Numbered from the stretch's first letter, positions 44,940 through 57,985 are shown. The stretch: 64,000 bases of DNA from Merluccius polli (GCA_030340625.1 JAOPHQ010001148.1:191001-255000), one strand, 5' to 3'. The notes: a model not told the origin generated them from the letters alone. Translations and numbers: made by a program.

Positions 44940-46338
44940 TAGGGATGGGCGATATGGACTAAAACATTTATCACAATAAATTCTGGCATTTATCCCGATA
45001 ACGATAAAAGTGACGATAAAAAATACCAATTCACCTGTACTGCAAAACTGTAATGACTCAAATCAAACAAGTCTGAAATGTGAGAACAGATTCAACATGT
45101 ATTCAAACTCTAAGGCACAAACAGTGGGATAATAGTGCAAACAGCAAAAGTAACATTGTCCTTCAGGTTTTCTTAGCTTATAAAATCACAAAGTAGTATA
45201 ACTTCAAATAAAACCTGAGAAATAAAATAAAAAATAAAAGTTCACTGAAAATTAAATCCAATCAGTGATGACCTCTTCTAATATAAATAAAATATGTCTG
45301 TGCAAATTAACCTGTGGCTGGAACATGCCACAAATTAGATACTAGAGCAATTTCTCACATACATAATACTCGACTCATTAAATAAATAATGGTCAAACGT
45401 TATATCAAAATGTAACAACCAGTGTTGGTAATAACGGCATTAGAGTATAACGGCGTTACTAACGGAGTTACTTTTTTCAGTAACAAGTAATCTAATTAAT
45501 TACTTTTCCCTCGTTGCAACGCCGTTACCGTTACTCAGAATGTGAAGTGGCGCGTTACTTACACCGGATTTCCACCGGGGACGTGAGCGTCGCGTTACGG
45601 CTGCGTCCTCTGCCCGGCGTCAATTTCCACCGGACGCGTTACGGCAGCGTAGCACTGCGAGGCGGCTGGATTTGCGGGATCACGCGAGAACTACAAGACC
45701 ACGCGAAATCAGATAATTTGTAGATGTCAAAATAGAACAAACAAATAAAAGGTTAATTTGCCTTTCCGAAGTTGACTTGCAGTTGCTTTGTCTGTCAGAA
45801 GTTGATTTGGTCATTTTTCCTAGATGTTTGTGCTTCTACCATGAGTTGGTAGGCTATATAGTAAATGTTTACTTTTTTGTCTGGTTTAATTGTGTTTAGT
45901 GTTGTTGTTGTTATGTCCTAATGTGTTGTGCTGTAGCCTATTCAGTTATAAACGACAATGATTTATGGCCGTGTTCGATCGGGAGGGTGTTTTTATTTTG
46001 AAAATTGACCGGATGCTCTATGGCTTGGAGCTGGAGCCTCTTTTAGCAACGAGCTCCTCGCTCTCAGCTCCGCCTTCCGCCATGTTTGTTATTGTTCTTC
46101 ACGTGAGCCAAGAGGTCTGCAGGCAGGTGCCTGTCGTGAGCTAGACTGCGAGTGCGTAGTCGCACACAACGTCATCAAACGGGAGTAAATCTAAATACAA
46201 TAAAGTTAAAATAAAAAAATTAAAATAAAAACACGTCATCAACGGGAATTCATCGTTATTATCGCGAGATGACAAATTCTTACCGTGGGGAAATGTTTTG
46301 ACGGTATATCGCAAACGGCAAAATATTGCCCATTCCTA
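44940..46338. mobile_element. hAT nonautonomous element, 1.4 kb
   Basis: Ends TAGGGATGGGCGATAT and ATATTGCCCATTCCTA, with the perfect 8-bp TSD CTGTCCAG (44932-44939, 46339-46346). Subterminal ATCCCGATAACGATAAAAG and, mirrored, CGTTATTATCGCGAGAT blocks. Inserted in the Gypsy LTR. Confidence 0.93.
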
Positions 46339-46434
46339 CTGTCCAGCCGTAATTGTGGTCATCCCCGTAACAGTGTTGCAAACTAATCAACAGGAGGCAG
46401 ATCAAATCTCCAGTCCAGTCCATGGGAAACTGGC

Positions 46435-46917
46435 ATGCTCACAGGAAAACATAAACATCTGAAGAAGACATACAGCGATCCTGATAGAGAGCAGGAGTTG
46501 GGAGAGTGCAACATCCTCATAGACCCTCCTGAATCGGATGTGCAGTTTGACATGTCTGAGCTACAGCTAAAGGAAGTCAGTGAGGTCGTCTGCAAAGCAA
46601 GGTTAAGCTCTGCTCCAGGACCAAGCAGCACCTTGTACAATGTGTACAAGAACTGTCCCATACTCCTGCTGCGTCTGTGGAAGATTCTGCGAGTCTTCTG
46701 GAGAAGGGGGAAGATCCCAGAACAGTGGAGAGTGGTTGAAGGGGTGTGGATCCCGAAGGAAGAAATCTCCACACAGATAGAACACTTCCGCATCATCTCG
46801 CTGTGTGTGGAGGCAAAGGTTTTCTTCAGTGCCATTTCCAATCGGCTGTGCACCTACCTGGCAAAGATCACCTACATCGATCGGTCCCGAGTAGTGAGAC
46901 AGGCCTCCAGATTTTGA
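46435..46917 (+). pseudogene. Non-LTR reverse-transcriptase fragment
   Basis: One open frame reads SSAPGPSSTLYNVYKNCP, LWKILRVFWRRGKIPEQW, VEGVWIPKEE and HFRIISLCVEAKVFFSAIS. This is the region before the catalytic motifs of a LINE RT. It stops after YIDRS. Its clade differs from both the L1 at 13.5 kb and the LINE at 47.3 kb. Homology ends at the unrelated sequence near 46920. Confidence 0.65.
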
Positions 46918-47029
46918 GTAGTCCAACAAGGTGAGAACACTGCTCTTGTGAAGGTTAAAGGCAAATGTCCTCAATTAAAACATTCAATAAAAATGTCACT
47001 TGTCCTAAAGCGCTTATAAAACTTAGATC

Positions 47030-47160
47030 AAGTCAAGCCCATTTTATTTGTATAGCCCTTAATCCCAGTTACAGTCTCAAATGGCTTTACAGGCCATATA
47101 TTTATGACACTCCCAAAGGCCATGAAAAACTCCCTTAATTCTCCCTGTTCACAAGTCACC
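47030..47160. repeat. SINE/LINE-tail-like repeat
   Basis: AAGTCAAGCCCATTTTATTT followed by GTATAGCCCTTAAT and ATGGCTTTACAGG resembles the common fish repeat with TTTATTTGTATAGCGC. Non-coding. Confidence 0.5.
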
Positions 47161-50088
47161 TGCTGGCCCACAGTAGTTATCTCTCCAAAGGAGATGGAAG
47201 TCTATTTGAGAATCTCTTAAATTTCACAAGTCACAGTTCTCTAAATTAAAAAGGTCTGCATAGAATTCCCGCATAGCAAGGGCTCTGGAACCAGTCTTCT
47301 CGAGAGGGGTTGGACTCTCTTCCACTCTGGAGTTGCCACTGGTGAGGGGCCGGGCAGGGGTGGCAATACTTATTGCCCCCCGGCTTGGTGCCTGTATGTT
47401 GGAGTTCACCCTGGTAGACGAGAGGGTAGCCTCCCTCCGCCTTCGGGTGGGGGGACAGATCCTGACTGTTGTTTGTGCCTATGGTCCAAACAGCAGTTTA
47501 GAGTATCCACCCTTTTTGGACTCCTTGGTGGGGGTGCTGGAAAGTGCTCCCTCTGGGGATTCCCTCGTTCTGCTGGAGGACTTCAACGCTCACGTTGGCA
47601 GCGACAGTGAGACCTGGAGGAGTGTGATTGGGAGGAACGGCCCCCCCGATCTGGTGTTCAGTTATTGGACTTCTGTGCTCGTCACAGATTGTCCATAACG
47701 AACATCATGTTCAAGCATAAGGGTGTCCATATGTGCACTTGGCACCAGGACACCCTAGGCCGCAGTTCGATGATTGACTTTGTAGTCGTGTCGTTGGACT
47801 TGCGGCCGCATGTCTTAGACACTCGGGTGAAGAGAGGGGCGAAGCTGTCAACTGATCACCACCTGATGGTGAGTTGGCTGCGATGGTGGGGGAGGATGCC
47901 GGTCAGACCTGGCAGACCCAAACGTATTGTGAGGGTCTGCTGGGAACGTCTGGCAGAGTCTCCTGTCAGAGAGAGCTTCAACTCCCACTTCCGGGAGAGC
48001 TTTGACCATGTACCGGGGGAGGCGGAAGACATTGAGTCCGAGTGGGCCATGTTCCGTGTCGCCATTGTTAAGGCGGCCGACCGGAGCTGTGGTCGCAAGG
48101 TGGTCGGTGCCTGCCGTGGCGGCAATCCCTGAACCCGCTGGTGGACACTGGTGGTGAGGGATGCTGTCAAACTGAAGAAGGAGTCCTATAGGACCTTTTT
48201 GGCCTGTGGGACTCCGGAGGCAGCAGGCAGGTACCGGCAGGCCAAGCGGAGCGCAGCTGTGGCGGTTACTGAGGCAAAAACCCGGACATGGGAGGAGTTC
48301 GGTGAGGCCATGGAGAACGACTTCCGGACGGCTTCGAAGAGATTCTGGACCGGCGTCTCAGGAGGGGGAAGCAGTGCATCGTCAACACTGTGTATGGTGG
48401 AGACGGTGCACTGCTGACCTCGACTCGGGACGTTGTGGATCGGTGGAAGGAATACTTTGAAGACCTCCTCAATCCCACCGACACGCCTTCCGGTAAGGAA
48501 GCAGGGCCTGGGGACTCGGGTGTGGGCTCTCCTATCTCTGGGGCTGAGGTTGCCGAGGTGGTCAGGAAGCTCCTCAGTGGGAGGGCCCCGGGGGTGGATG
48601 AGGTCCGCCCGGAGTTCCTTAAGGCCCTGGATGTTGTGGGGCTGTCATGGTTGACACGACTCTGTAGCATCGCGTGGACATCGGGGGCAGTGCCTCTGGA
48701 TTGGCAGACTGGGGTGGTGGTCCCTCTTTTTAAGAAGGGGGACCGGAGGGTGTGTTCCAACTATAGGGGGATCACACTCCTCAGCCTTCCTGGTAAGGTC
48801 TATTCGGGGATGCTGGAGAGGAGGGTCCGTCGGATAGTCGAACCTCGGATTCAGGAGGAGCAATGTGGTTTTCGTCCAGGCCGTGGAACAGTGGACCAGC
48901 TCTACACCCTCTGCAGGATCCTTGAGGGTGCATGGGAGTTTGCCCAACCAGTCCACATGTGCTTTGTGGACTTGGAGAAGGCATTCGACCGTGAGATCGA
49001 CAGGCGGATCGGTGCGGCACCTGCAGTAATGCGGACTCTGCACGGATCCGTCGTGGGGAAGAGGGAGCTGAGCCGAAAGGCAAAGCTCTCGATTTACCAG
49101 TTGATCTACGTTCCTGCCCTCACCTATGGTCATGAGCTTTGGGTAGTGACCGAAAGAACAAGATTGCCGAAATGAGACGGCCGAAATGAGCTTCCTCCGC
49201 AGGGTGGCTGGGCTCTCCCTTAGAGATAGGGTGAGAAGCTCGGTCATCCGGGAGGAGCTCGGAGTAGACCCGCTACTCCTCCGCATTGAGAGGAGCCAGA
49301 TGAGATGACTCGGGCATCTAGTTAGGATGCCTCCCGGACGCCTCCCTGGTGAGGTGTTCAGGGCACGTCCCACTGGTAGGAGACCCCGGGGAAGACCCAG
49401 GACACGTTGGAGAGACTATGGGCCCTATCTTGCAGCGCAATTGACTTTGTACACTGGCGCTTGTACAATTCCTATTTTGCACCCAACGCACATTGGAATT
49501 TTCCCTCAACCGGCGCAAGTCCTTAACTTGGGGAATGAACTTGCGCTCCGGGGGCGGTTCAGCGAAAACAGGAGGCGTGTCCCAGCGCAAACGTTCCCTG
49601 GTGCTATTTTGCAGTTTCAGAAAACAATTGCGCCACAGACCAGGAAAAACCTAGTCTAAAGTCAGTGGCGCTTATTCAGATGCTATTTTAAGGGCGCATG
49701 CTTGGCCATAATGTAGCGTGTGTACAACGTGCATACACTTTGCTTCTCTCATCTACAAGGAAGCAGTTCCCATTTTTGCAAACCATACATACAAGCAAAA
49801 ACATGACCACATATGTGAAAAAATAGGCATAAATCTAGCATACACAGTTACCCAAAATATTCAGGCTAATAGTAATGACGGATCAAATGAACCTGTTTGA
49901 CCAATAGTCGCAAGACACATAGGTATATAAGGACACCTGACAAAGTGGGTTGTCCGTCAAGAACCAGGAAACAAAATTCTGACGACTGCCAAATCACCTT
50001 AACCATCATGTAAGTTCATTAAAAACCTTACTCTTCAACTTACCAGTTAAGTTGCGCTTGCTCATATTTTTTTCTATTGCACAGTGAG

Positions 50089-53000
50089 ATGGAGTACGTC
50101 TTAGGACAACGAATTAGATGCGGGAGGGAGAGGGTCTACCGGCCAAGACAGACCTATCTCTCCCTCAGTGAGGAGGAATGTAGGCAAAAGCTACGCCTGA
50201 CCCGTCAGGCTGTGACAGATGTCTGCCATCTCCTGGCAGATGAGCTGGGGACTGATGCACCCTGTCCCTATGCCCTCCCCGTTGCAGTGAAAGTTACAGC
50301 GGCGCTGTATTTCTATGCGTCTTGGTCGTTCCAGCACCCCCTTAGCACCATTGGAGGCATTTCGCAATCTGCCATAAGTTCGGCTATACATGCAGTTACA
50401 TCAGGTCTAGTCCGACATGCTGGGAAATACATCAAATTCCCCATCACACCTGACAGCCAGGAAAGAACGAAGCAGGCGTTTTGGATTAAGTGTGGGTTCC
50501 CTGGGCCCAGTATTTCAAAAGGGATTGACAGGATTATCCTGGTCGGATTGGATTAAATCTAGATCTGATCTGAAAACTGGGTATTTCAACACAGATCCAG
50601 ATAATCCTGATCCTGAAGATCAGGATTCTGCTTTGGTAATCCAATCCTCCCCTGAATCCAGATTAAAGGCTGGATTGGGGTATTTCAAAAGTTAAGGCAG
50701 ATCTCTGGATCAACTTGATACCAAAATGTCAGGATCATTTGGATCCCACCCCAGAGGTGGATTTCACTTGGATTAAATCATTTAGATTAAGTCTCAGCTC
50801 CACTTCTCCTAGATATTGTTACTCAAGATGTTCATTACACTTAATCTAAAGTGTTAGTGTTTTACTTTTAACAAATAAATATTACAAAAATGTATATTTA
50901 AAAATAATAAAGCAGCCTAATTGTAAGAAATGTAAAGTATAGTAAAATATTTTACCTCACTTTCTGAAACTGCTGTAAATAAGAGTAACAATTAATTACA
51001 GACCTATTTCTCAAATTCTAGTTTCAAACATTGTAACTTGCATGTACCAAAACATCAGAGAAAGACAACAGGAATGCAGGGTCCAAACAAACAATTCCAA
51101 CAAAACCGACATTTCAAATAATGTGTCCACTAACTAAAACAGGACCTAACCCACTCAGAGGTCAGAAGTGAGCTGCTTTTCTAACAGCTTTATTTTCAGT
51201 TCTGTTTCTTTGCGTCAGCTTTATTAGTTCATTGGCCTGTTCAATTTGTTTGACTGCCCTCTCGGGTCTCCATTTTGAGGAGCTTTTGATAAGCGTCCTC
51301 ATCACCGGCATGCCTCCTCCGTCTCCGACACTCTGGCCCACGAACCTCTTGTGGTGGATCGGGTGGAGCAATGCTGGTGCTGGTTGAAGGTTCACCCTCT
51401 GAGCCTCCACAGGTGTGAGGAACACATTAAGACGAGAGGTTGAGTGGCTCGTCAGCTGGCTCCCCAACACTGGATAAACTATGACATGTATGCACTTGCA
51501 TTTTTTCAGTGTCACAGTTTATATCATGCTGCACATTGAAGCACTTTCCAAGCATTTTCAAGGTATATTTTCATGCTTCTGATTAAATGAAGACACATTT
51601 GACTTCAGTCAGAAGCTTAAAAATGCACTTTTAAAATGTTTGGAAATGGCTAGAATGTGATTTTAAAACCTGCAGCAATGTAATTCAGTGTTTGTGTACA
51701 AACTGATTATTTTACTTAATCAAAACAGACGCTATTTTGCTATAAATGACCATAATTATGTTTAGTGAGAGCCTTCTATATAAGGGAGACAAATTAGGAT
51801 GAAAAACTGTTTAGTTGTGTCACTGACCAAGCTATATACCATGAAAGTAATGCAATTACAGTTTCAAGCACTTTATTCAGAATCCAATAACTTGAAAACC
51901 TTGAATGTATCAATACAATTAAAGCTTTTCCAAGGATTTCCAGCCGAGTGGTCCATGGCTGTGAGTGGACTCTGAAAGTAGAAGAAAGAGAAGGTGTATG
52001 AGTATATCTTTGTTTATGTACACAAACGCATGATATCAACCCCAGCATTACTATAACATCCTGACACTTCTGAATGAACCGTATAGTTAATACTCATACC
52101 GTGTAACGTTTCCAAAGTACTGCAGCAGTCTGTACACATGTAGCCTATTTTCCTAAGTCTGCTGTGTTGCCAATGACGTAACGCTAATAAACTCTGAACA
52201 GGTTGGCGTTAGTTTAAAAAGTTACGGTATGATGTACGTCCAATTAATTCCCTTTTAAGTTAAACCATAGACCGCAAAATTCATCAACAAAGCCGCTTCC
52301 TCGCTGCTTAACACACAAGTCAATGGAGCCAAGTTAGCTCCCGTTAGCGCGGCCGCGGCTCAATTAGGGATCGCTGTGGTCTGGTTTTAATTAGGGGACG
52401 ATTCAAGAAGTTGGCTTTCATGACATGTTGGTTGGAATTCGTATGGTCTTCAAACCGCTACACATTATACAACGGTAAACTTAAATTTTTGACGTGGATG
52501 TCGCGTTTCCAGCTGCTCCTTTCGTGAGGTAGTCCGCCATGTTTCGATCCGGAGGCGACGTCACGAGATTTGGAAATCCGTCTCCGCCCAGATCAGGATC
52601 ACGGTGATCCACCCTGCCGGTGTTTTGAAATACTCGGATAAAGTCAGCAGGATCACCTTGATCCAGGTCTGAGAAAAGGAGGATTTCATTATCCGGATTA
52701 TCCTGATCCGGATTACAAGTTTTGAAATACTGGGCCCTGGTGTCCTTGGTGCTATAGACTGCACCCATGTGCAGCTACGTGCCCCATCAGAAAACGCACT
52801 GATCTATATCAACCGCAAGGGAACCCATTCCATCAATATACAGGTAATTTGCGATGCTGCTTGTAAAATCACTCATGTCTTTGCAAATTACCCTGGCTCA
52901 AGCCATGACTCATTCATACTGGCAAACTCTGCCATTCCTGCCATCTTCGAGGGGAATCCCCCCGTGGATGGGTGGCTGTTACGGGACAACGGCTATCTGT

Positions 53001-53377
53001 TAAAGACATGGCTGATGACACCTTTTATTATGCCAGCAACAGCGCGTGAAATGTTTTATAATCGAAAAAACAAACAAACACGCGGTGTAATAGAAAGAAC
53101 ATTCGGCATACTGAAAATGTGCTTCAGGTGTTTGGATACATCAGGAGGCACTTTACAGTACAGCCCCCAAAAAGTCGCAGCATTCTTTGTGGCATGTTGT
53201 GTTTTACACAACATTTCCATGAATCATGGATGTGTTGATGACATAAATGAGGAAATATTACAGGACTTCAGGAGACGTGATGTAGAACTGCATGTGCCGA
53301 TGCCATTTAACCCAAATACCCCAGCAGCAGCACGGGAGAGGAGAGCTTATTTGACAGAAGAGCTGCATCATCTATAG
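50089..53377 (+). pseudogene. Harbinger C DDE transposase, split by a nested Harbinger-type element
   Basis: The first part 50089-50503 (MEYVLGQRIRCGRERVYRPR; HTH-like VAVKVTAALYFYASWSFQ, GGISQSAISSAIH) is cut within the codon region KCGFPG. It resumes at 52737-53377 after the nested element with CTG duplicated. Catalytic D in LGAIDCTHVQLRAPSE, D in WLLRDNGYLLKTW and E in RGVIERTFGILKMCF are intact. CCVLHNIS and a normal C terminus (AYLTEELHHL) follow. No other lesion seen. Confidence 0.88.
50504..52736. mobile_element. Nonautonomous Harbinger-type element, copy 1, 2.2 kb
   Basis: TIRs GGCCCAGTATTTCAAAA and complement, with TSD CTG (50501-50503, 52737-52739). Subterminal GATTATCCTG/GGATCAGGAT repeats. 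It retains a piece of a Myb-like C terminus on minus around 51175-51400 (PAPALLHPIHHKRF region; EDAYQKLLK in another frame), so it is a deletion derivative. Confidence 0.93.
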
Positions 53378-54382
53378 TGAGGTAAGCAAAGTAATCTCGG
53401 TCTAATGTTAGACTACATTGCAAATACATGCATTCATAACCTCGTGATTCAGTGAGTGAGGCCAAAACATCGGAAAGTATGTCTTTGTGACATTTCTTTA
53501 TTTACATTTTGTCAACGGAAAATGAAAAGTTGAAAAGATTTAAACAGAAGAACTAATTATTTTTCCCTCTAATGCGCGCTACGGTGGGATTGGACATGTC
53601 TGAGTCCAGTAGTAGCAATGCGCGATGTGCTCCTGGTGGAGCGGGTGTACGGAGATGGAGTGGGGGGAGGAGGAAGGGGCACAACAGGAAGAGGTGGTGC
53701 GTTTGGAGGCCCACTCTCCATGGCTGCAGCAATCCTCTCCAGACTTGAAATGCGCCTGAGAGGCCGCAGCAACATCGCCACCCGGTCAAGACGGCCATTA
53801 ACACTTTGCCGCATCTCGGACAGCTCCCGCTCCAGCATGTCAAACCCAGTTTGCTGGAGCTGTAGGAACGGGTGGTCCTCCGGTCTAACGATGCTGCCAC
53901 GGCGTGTAGTGTGTCTGGATCCTCTGCACCTTGGTGTTTGCGCTGCTCCCTCCTCAGCTGGCCCTTGCGCACTGCTCGGCCCGTGCGCACTGCTCGGCCC
54001 GTGCGTACTGCTCCCGAGGCCAGGGTCGTCTTCCTGCGAAGCTGCGTTACATTGTTTTGATTTATTGTATGGCTGTGTTACATTTATTTCATGTTGATAA
54101 TGATTACAAATATTTTCATGAGAAATCTCTATGTATGTGAACTTGATTTGTAAGTGTACCTTGAGGTTGGACAGGTTGAGGTTGCCGATTTCCAAGCCCC
54201 CAAATCCCTCAACGCTTTCAGCGGTGAGGGTGGACGCAGCAATGTCCTCTGCTGGCGTCAGGTCCTGAGTAGAGGCAGATCCACCTCCAGTTATACGGCG
54301 TGTCCGATTGTTGCCAGCAAGCTTGGACTTCCCCCGTCTTCTGACATCGTTGTAGCGCTTGCGGCACTGGTGCGATGTCCTG

Positions 54383-56966
54383 GGCCCAGTATTTCAAAAC
54401 TTGTAATCCGGATCAGGATAATCCGGATAATGAAATCCTCCTTTTCTCAGTCCTGGATCAAGGTGATCCTGCTGACTTTATCCGAGTATTTCAAAACACC
54501 GGCAGGGTGGATCACCGTGATCCTGATCTGGGCGGAGACGGATTTCCAAATCTCATGACGTCGCCTCCGGATCGAAACATGGCGGACTACCTCATGAAAG
54601 GAGCAGCTGGGAGCGCGACATCCACGTCAAAAATGTAAGTTTACCGTTGTCTAATGTGTAGCGGTTTTAAGACCATACGAATTCCAACCAACATGTCATG
54701 CAAGCCAACTTCTTGAATCGTCCCCTAATTAAAACCAGGCCGCAGCTATCTCTAATTGAGCCGCGGCCGCGCTAACGGGCGCTAACTTGGCTCCATTGAC
54801 TTGTGTGTTAAGCAGCCAGCAGGATAGCAAGGAAGCAGCTTTGTTGATGAATTTTGCGGTCTATGGTTTAACTTAAACGGGAATTAATTGGACCTACATC
54901 ATACCGTAACTTTTTAAACTAACGCCAACTTGTTCAGAGTTTATTAGCGTTACGTCATTGGCAACACAGCAGACTTAGGAAAATAGGCTACGTGTACAGA
55001 CCAGACTGCTGCAGTACTTTGGAAACGTAACGTTACACGGTACGAGTATTAACTATACGGTTCATTCAGAAGTGTCGGGATGCTATAGTAATGCTGGGGA
55101 TGATATCATGCTTTTGTGTAAATAAACAAAAATATACTCATACACCTTCTCTTTCTTCTACTTTCAGAGTCCAATCACAGCCATGGACCACTATTGAAAT
55201 ATTAAGAATGCTATGCTATATATTAAGAATGCTATGCTAAAAGGTCCCACACCTGAAGACAGAAAATAACAACAGGCATAGTAAAGACTAAAATAACATA
55301 GGCATAGTAAACATTGTTTATCAGTGCTTCCTCCCCCTCCCCTCACAGAAAGCCCCTCACAAGAGAACCAGTCACAGTTTGATAGTTTATAGATGTTTAC
55401 CACAAGCCTTTCCCTCCCCTCATAGAAATCCTCTCACAGACACTACGTCACAGTTCAATGGTTACAGGTGCACCCCATCATCTTACAGGAAGTTCTCCAC
55501 GTACTCTGGTGTAGCGACGCAAATAGTTAACGATAAGCGATGCCTGACTGAAACCAGGTGCCAGGCTAAACAACAACGTATTCAGAGGCGCCGAACAGCG
55601 TAGCAGCCTAATAACCCACACATAGAACGCAAGGGAGGCAAGGCCAACGGGTACAGCTCCCAGCCTCTCCCCACGATAGACGGGAAGAGCCCACTAAACC
55701 TGCCATCTAATCTGACAAGTTCCCTAGCTCCAAACCAGCTGCACCCACCCTCCTTAGCCATAAAGTATCCATAGAAAACTGCTTATGACGTATGCCCTTG
55801 TTTTGAACCCATCCTGTAAGACATGAGATATTACAGCTCCCCTTGTGACAGCTCAGGCACCAAAAGTATCTTTTTAATCTATATAGTTCCCAGGGACCTG
55901 AGACTCAGGGTGAAGTCAAATGTGTCTTCATTTAATCAGAAGCATGAAAATATACCTTGAAAGTGCTTCAATGTGCAGCCTGATATAAACTGTGACACTG
56001 AAAAAATGCAAGTACACACATCTGAATGTGTGTTCCTCACACCTGTGGAGGCTTCAGAGGGTGAACCTTCAACCAGCACCAGCATTGCTCCACCCGATCC
56101 ACCACAAGAGGTTCGTGGGCCAGAGCCAGAGTGTCGGAGACGGAAGAGGCATGCTGGCGATGAGGATGCTTATCAAAAGCTCCTCAAAATGGAGACCTAG
56201 AGGGCAGTCAAACAAATTTAACTGGCCAATGAACAAATAAAGCTGACGCAAAGAAACGGAACTGAAAATAAAGCTGTTAGAAAAGCAACTCACTTCTGAC
56301 CTCTGAGCTGGGTTAGGTCCTGTTTAGTTATTGGCCACAGTATTTGAAATGTTGGTTTTGTTGGAATTAAAGTTTGTTTGGACCCTGCATTCCTCCATTC
56401 CTTTCTCTGATGTTTTGGTACATGCAAGTTACAATGTTTGAAACTAGAATTTGAGAAATAGGTCTGTAATAAATTGTTACTCTTATTTACAGCAGTTTCA
56501 GAAAGTGAGGTCAAATATTTTACCATACTTTACATTTCTTACAATTAGGCTGCTTTATTATTTTTAAATATATATATTTTTATATGTATTATTATTTGTT
56601 AAAAGTAAAACACTAACACTTTAGATTAAGTGTAATGAACATCTTGAGTAACAATATCTACGATAAGTGGAGCTGAGACTTAATCTAAATGATTTAATCC
56701 AAGTGAAATCCACCTCTGAGGTGGGATCCAAATGATCCTGAAATTTTGGTATCAAGTTGATCCAGAGATCCGCCTTAACTTTTGAAATACCCAAATCCAG
56801 CCTTTAATCTGGATTCAATGGAGGATTGGATTACCAAAGCAGAATCCTGATCTTCAGGATCAGGATTATCTGGATCTGTGTTGAAATACCCAGTTTTCAG
56901 ATCAGATCTAGATTTAATCCAATCCGACCAGGATAATCCTGTCAATCCCTTTTGAAATACTGGGCC
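54383..56966. mobile_element. Nonautonomous Harbinger-type element, copy 2 (inverted), 2.6 kb
   Basis: Same TIRs as copy 1, in opposite orientation, and the same TSD CTG (54380-54382, 56967-56969). The Myb C-terminal remnant reads PDPPQEVRGPEPECRRRKRH and EDAYQKLLKMET at 56090-56200. About 0.7 kb of unrelated sequence (about 55196-55905) replaces about 0.36 kb of copy 1. Confidence 0.93.
55196..55905. mobile_element. Unidentified insert present only in copy 2
   Basis: It begins with two TATTAAGAATGCTATGCTA repeats and ends near CCTGAGACTCAGGG. No coding capacity and no recognised TIR or LTR. It could be a solo LTR. Confidence 0.4.
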
Positions 56967-57158
56967 CTGGGGGATGCCAGCTGTAGAAACAATTGTGACA
57001 ATTTCCTCCCACGCCTGTTTAACTAAAGCTAATTTGGGTGGGTTTCTCCCATCCCCATACAATGCCACTTCTCGGTCTTGTACGGCCCTGACGAGAACGT
57101 TGGTCTCCTCGGCATTAAACCGCTCCTGGCGTGCGCCTGGCAAATCCGCCATCATAAT

Positions 57159-57985
57159 TAGGGCTGAACGATTTTGGAAAATAATGTAATTGCGATTTCT
57201 TTCCCTCAATATTGCGATTGCGATTTAATATGCGATTATTTTTTCAAGGTCCTCTTCTCATGTATTTTTCAACGAACACAAGCAATAAATCAATCTGTTT
57301 CATAATAAACAATATCAGATTTATTTAAAGCGCAGATTACAACAATAAAGCAAACAAATCTGTGGCTTTACCTCTTCAACATGTCTAACTTTTCACGTTT
57401 CATGAAACATGATATGTAAACGTGGACTGCACTCCTTAAACACTGTCTGAACTTAACAGGCCAGTCTATAAATAAATGAATAAAATATACAGTCAGATAT
57501 AAATATAAAAAAAATAAAGCTGAAAGTTGAAAATAAAACAGCGGTAAAAGCTAGCGTGTGTGTCCGGGAGAGGGCTGCTCTCCTCGGACACATTACTCTG
57601 AAGCCCCGGTGACGGTCTGGAAGTGCGGATTAAAAAAACAAAAACAAAAAAAAAACAGCGGTAAAAGCTAGCGTGTGTGTCCGGGAGAGGGCTGCTCTCC
57701 TCGGACACATTACTCTGAAGCCCCGGTGACGGTCTGGAAGTGCGGATTAATAAATAAAGTACATTTAAAAAAACAAAAACAACTTTCAGCTGTGCGCTCT
57801 TCTGATGAGCCTGAGGCCATTGTGCAGCAGGTTAAATCACAGCGTCTCTCCCTGCCTGCTCTGCTTTGCTCCACTCGGCTCACTCGCAAGTCACGTGACC
57901 AATCAAATCGCAGCCTTTGCGGTTAGAAAATCGCGTTTTGTCATATCGCGATATTATCGCAAATGCAATTAATCGTTCAGCCCTA
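57159..57985. mobile_element. hAT MITE family 'GGGCTGAACGATT', copy 2, 827 bp
   Basis: TIRs as in copy 1, with the perfect TSD ATCATAAT (57151-57158, 57986-57993). It sits immediately 5' of the Harbinger C Myb start codon. The internal 115-bp duplication is kept. Equal length and only scattered differences from copy 1 point to recent mobility of the family. Confidence 0.95.

Larger units (their letters stand above)
39579..46372 (+). mobile_element. Gypsy 3' LTR (about 0.88 kb) split by two hAT insertions
   Basis: LTR pieces are 39579-40280, 44792-44939 and 46347-46372. It begins TGTAACG right after the polypurine tract and ends CCCCGTAACA. The middle piece holds CCCTATATAAGG (TATA box) and GGAACAATAAAAAAC (poly(A) signal). 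Removing the two hAT elements, each with its own 8-bp TSD, leaves a continuous LTR. No second LTR copy was seen in the window. Confidence 0.75.
53569..57152 (-). pseudogene. Harbinger C Myb/SANT-like gene, split by a nested element
   Basis: It starts MADLPGARQERFNAEETNVL at 57152, running QDREVALYGDGRNPP, KQAWEEIVTIVSTAGIPQ to 56967. The nested element 54383-56966 follows. The trihelix resumes at 54382 as SHQCRKRYNDVRRRGKSKLA. Exons 54382-54162 and 54041-53569 supply an Ala/Pro-rich linker and a leucine-rich helix (FDMLERELSEMRQSVNGRLD) ending HVQSHRSAH. The split parts align in frame once the element and one CTG are ignored. The hAT MITE at 57159 abuts the start codon. Confidence 0.8.

Noticed and set aside
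48645..49373. 242-codon minus-strand open frame
   Set aside because: It is the antisense of the GC-rich LINE RT region and lacks any domain.
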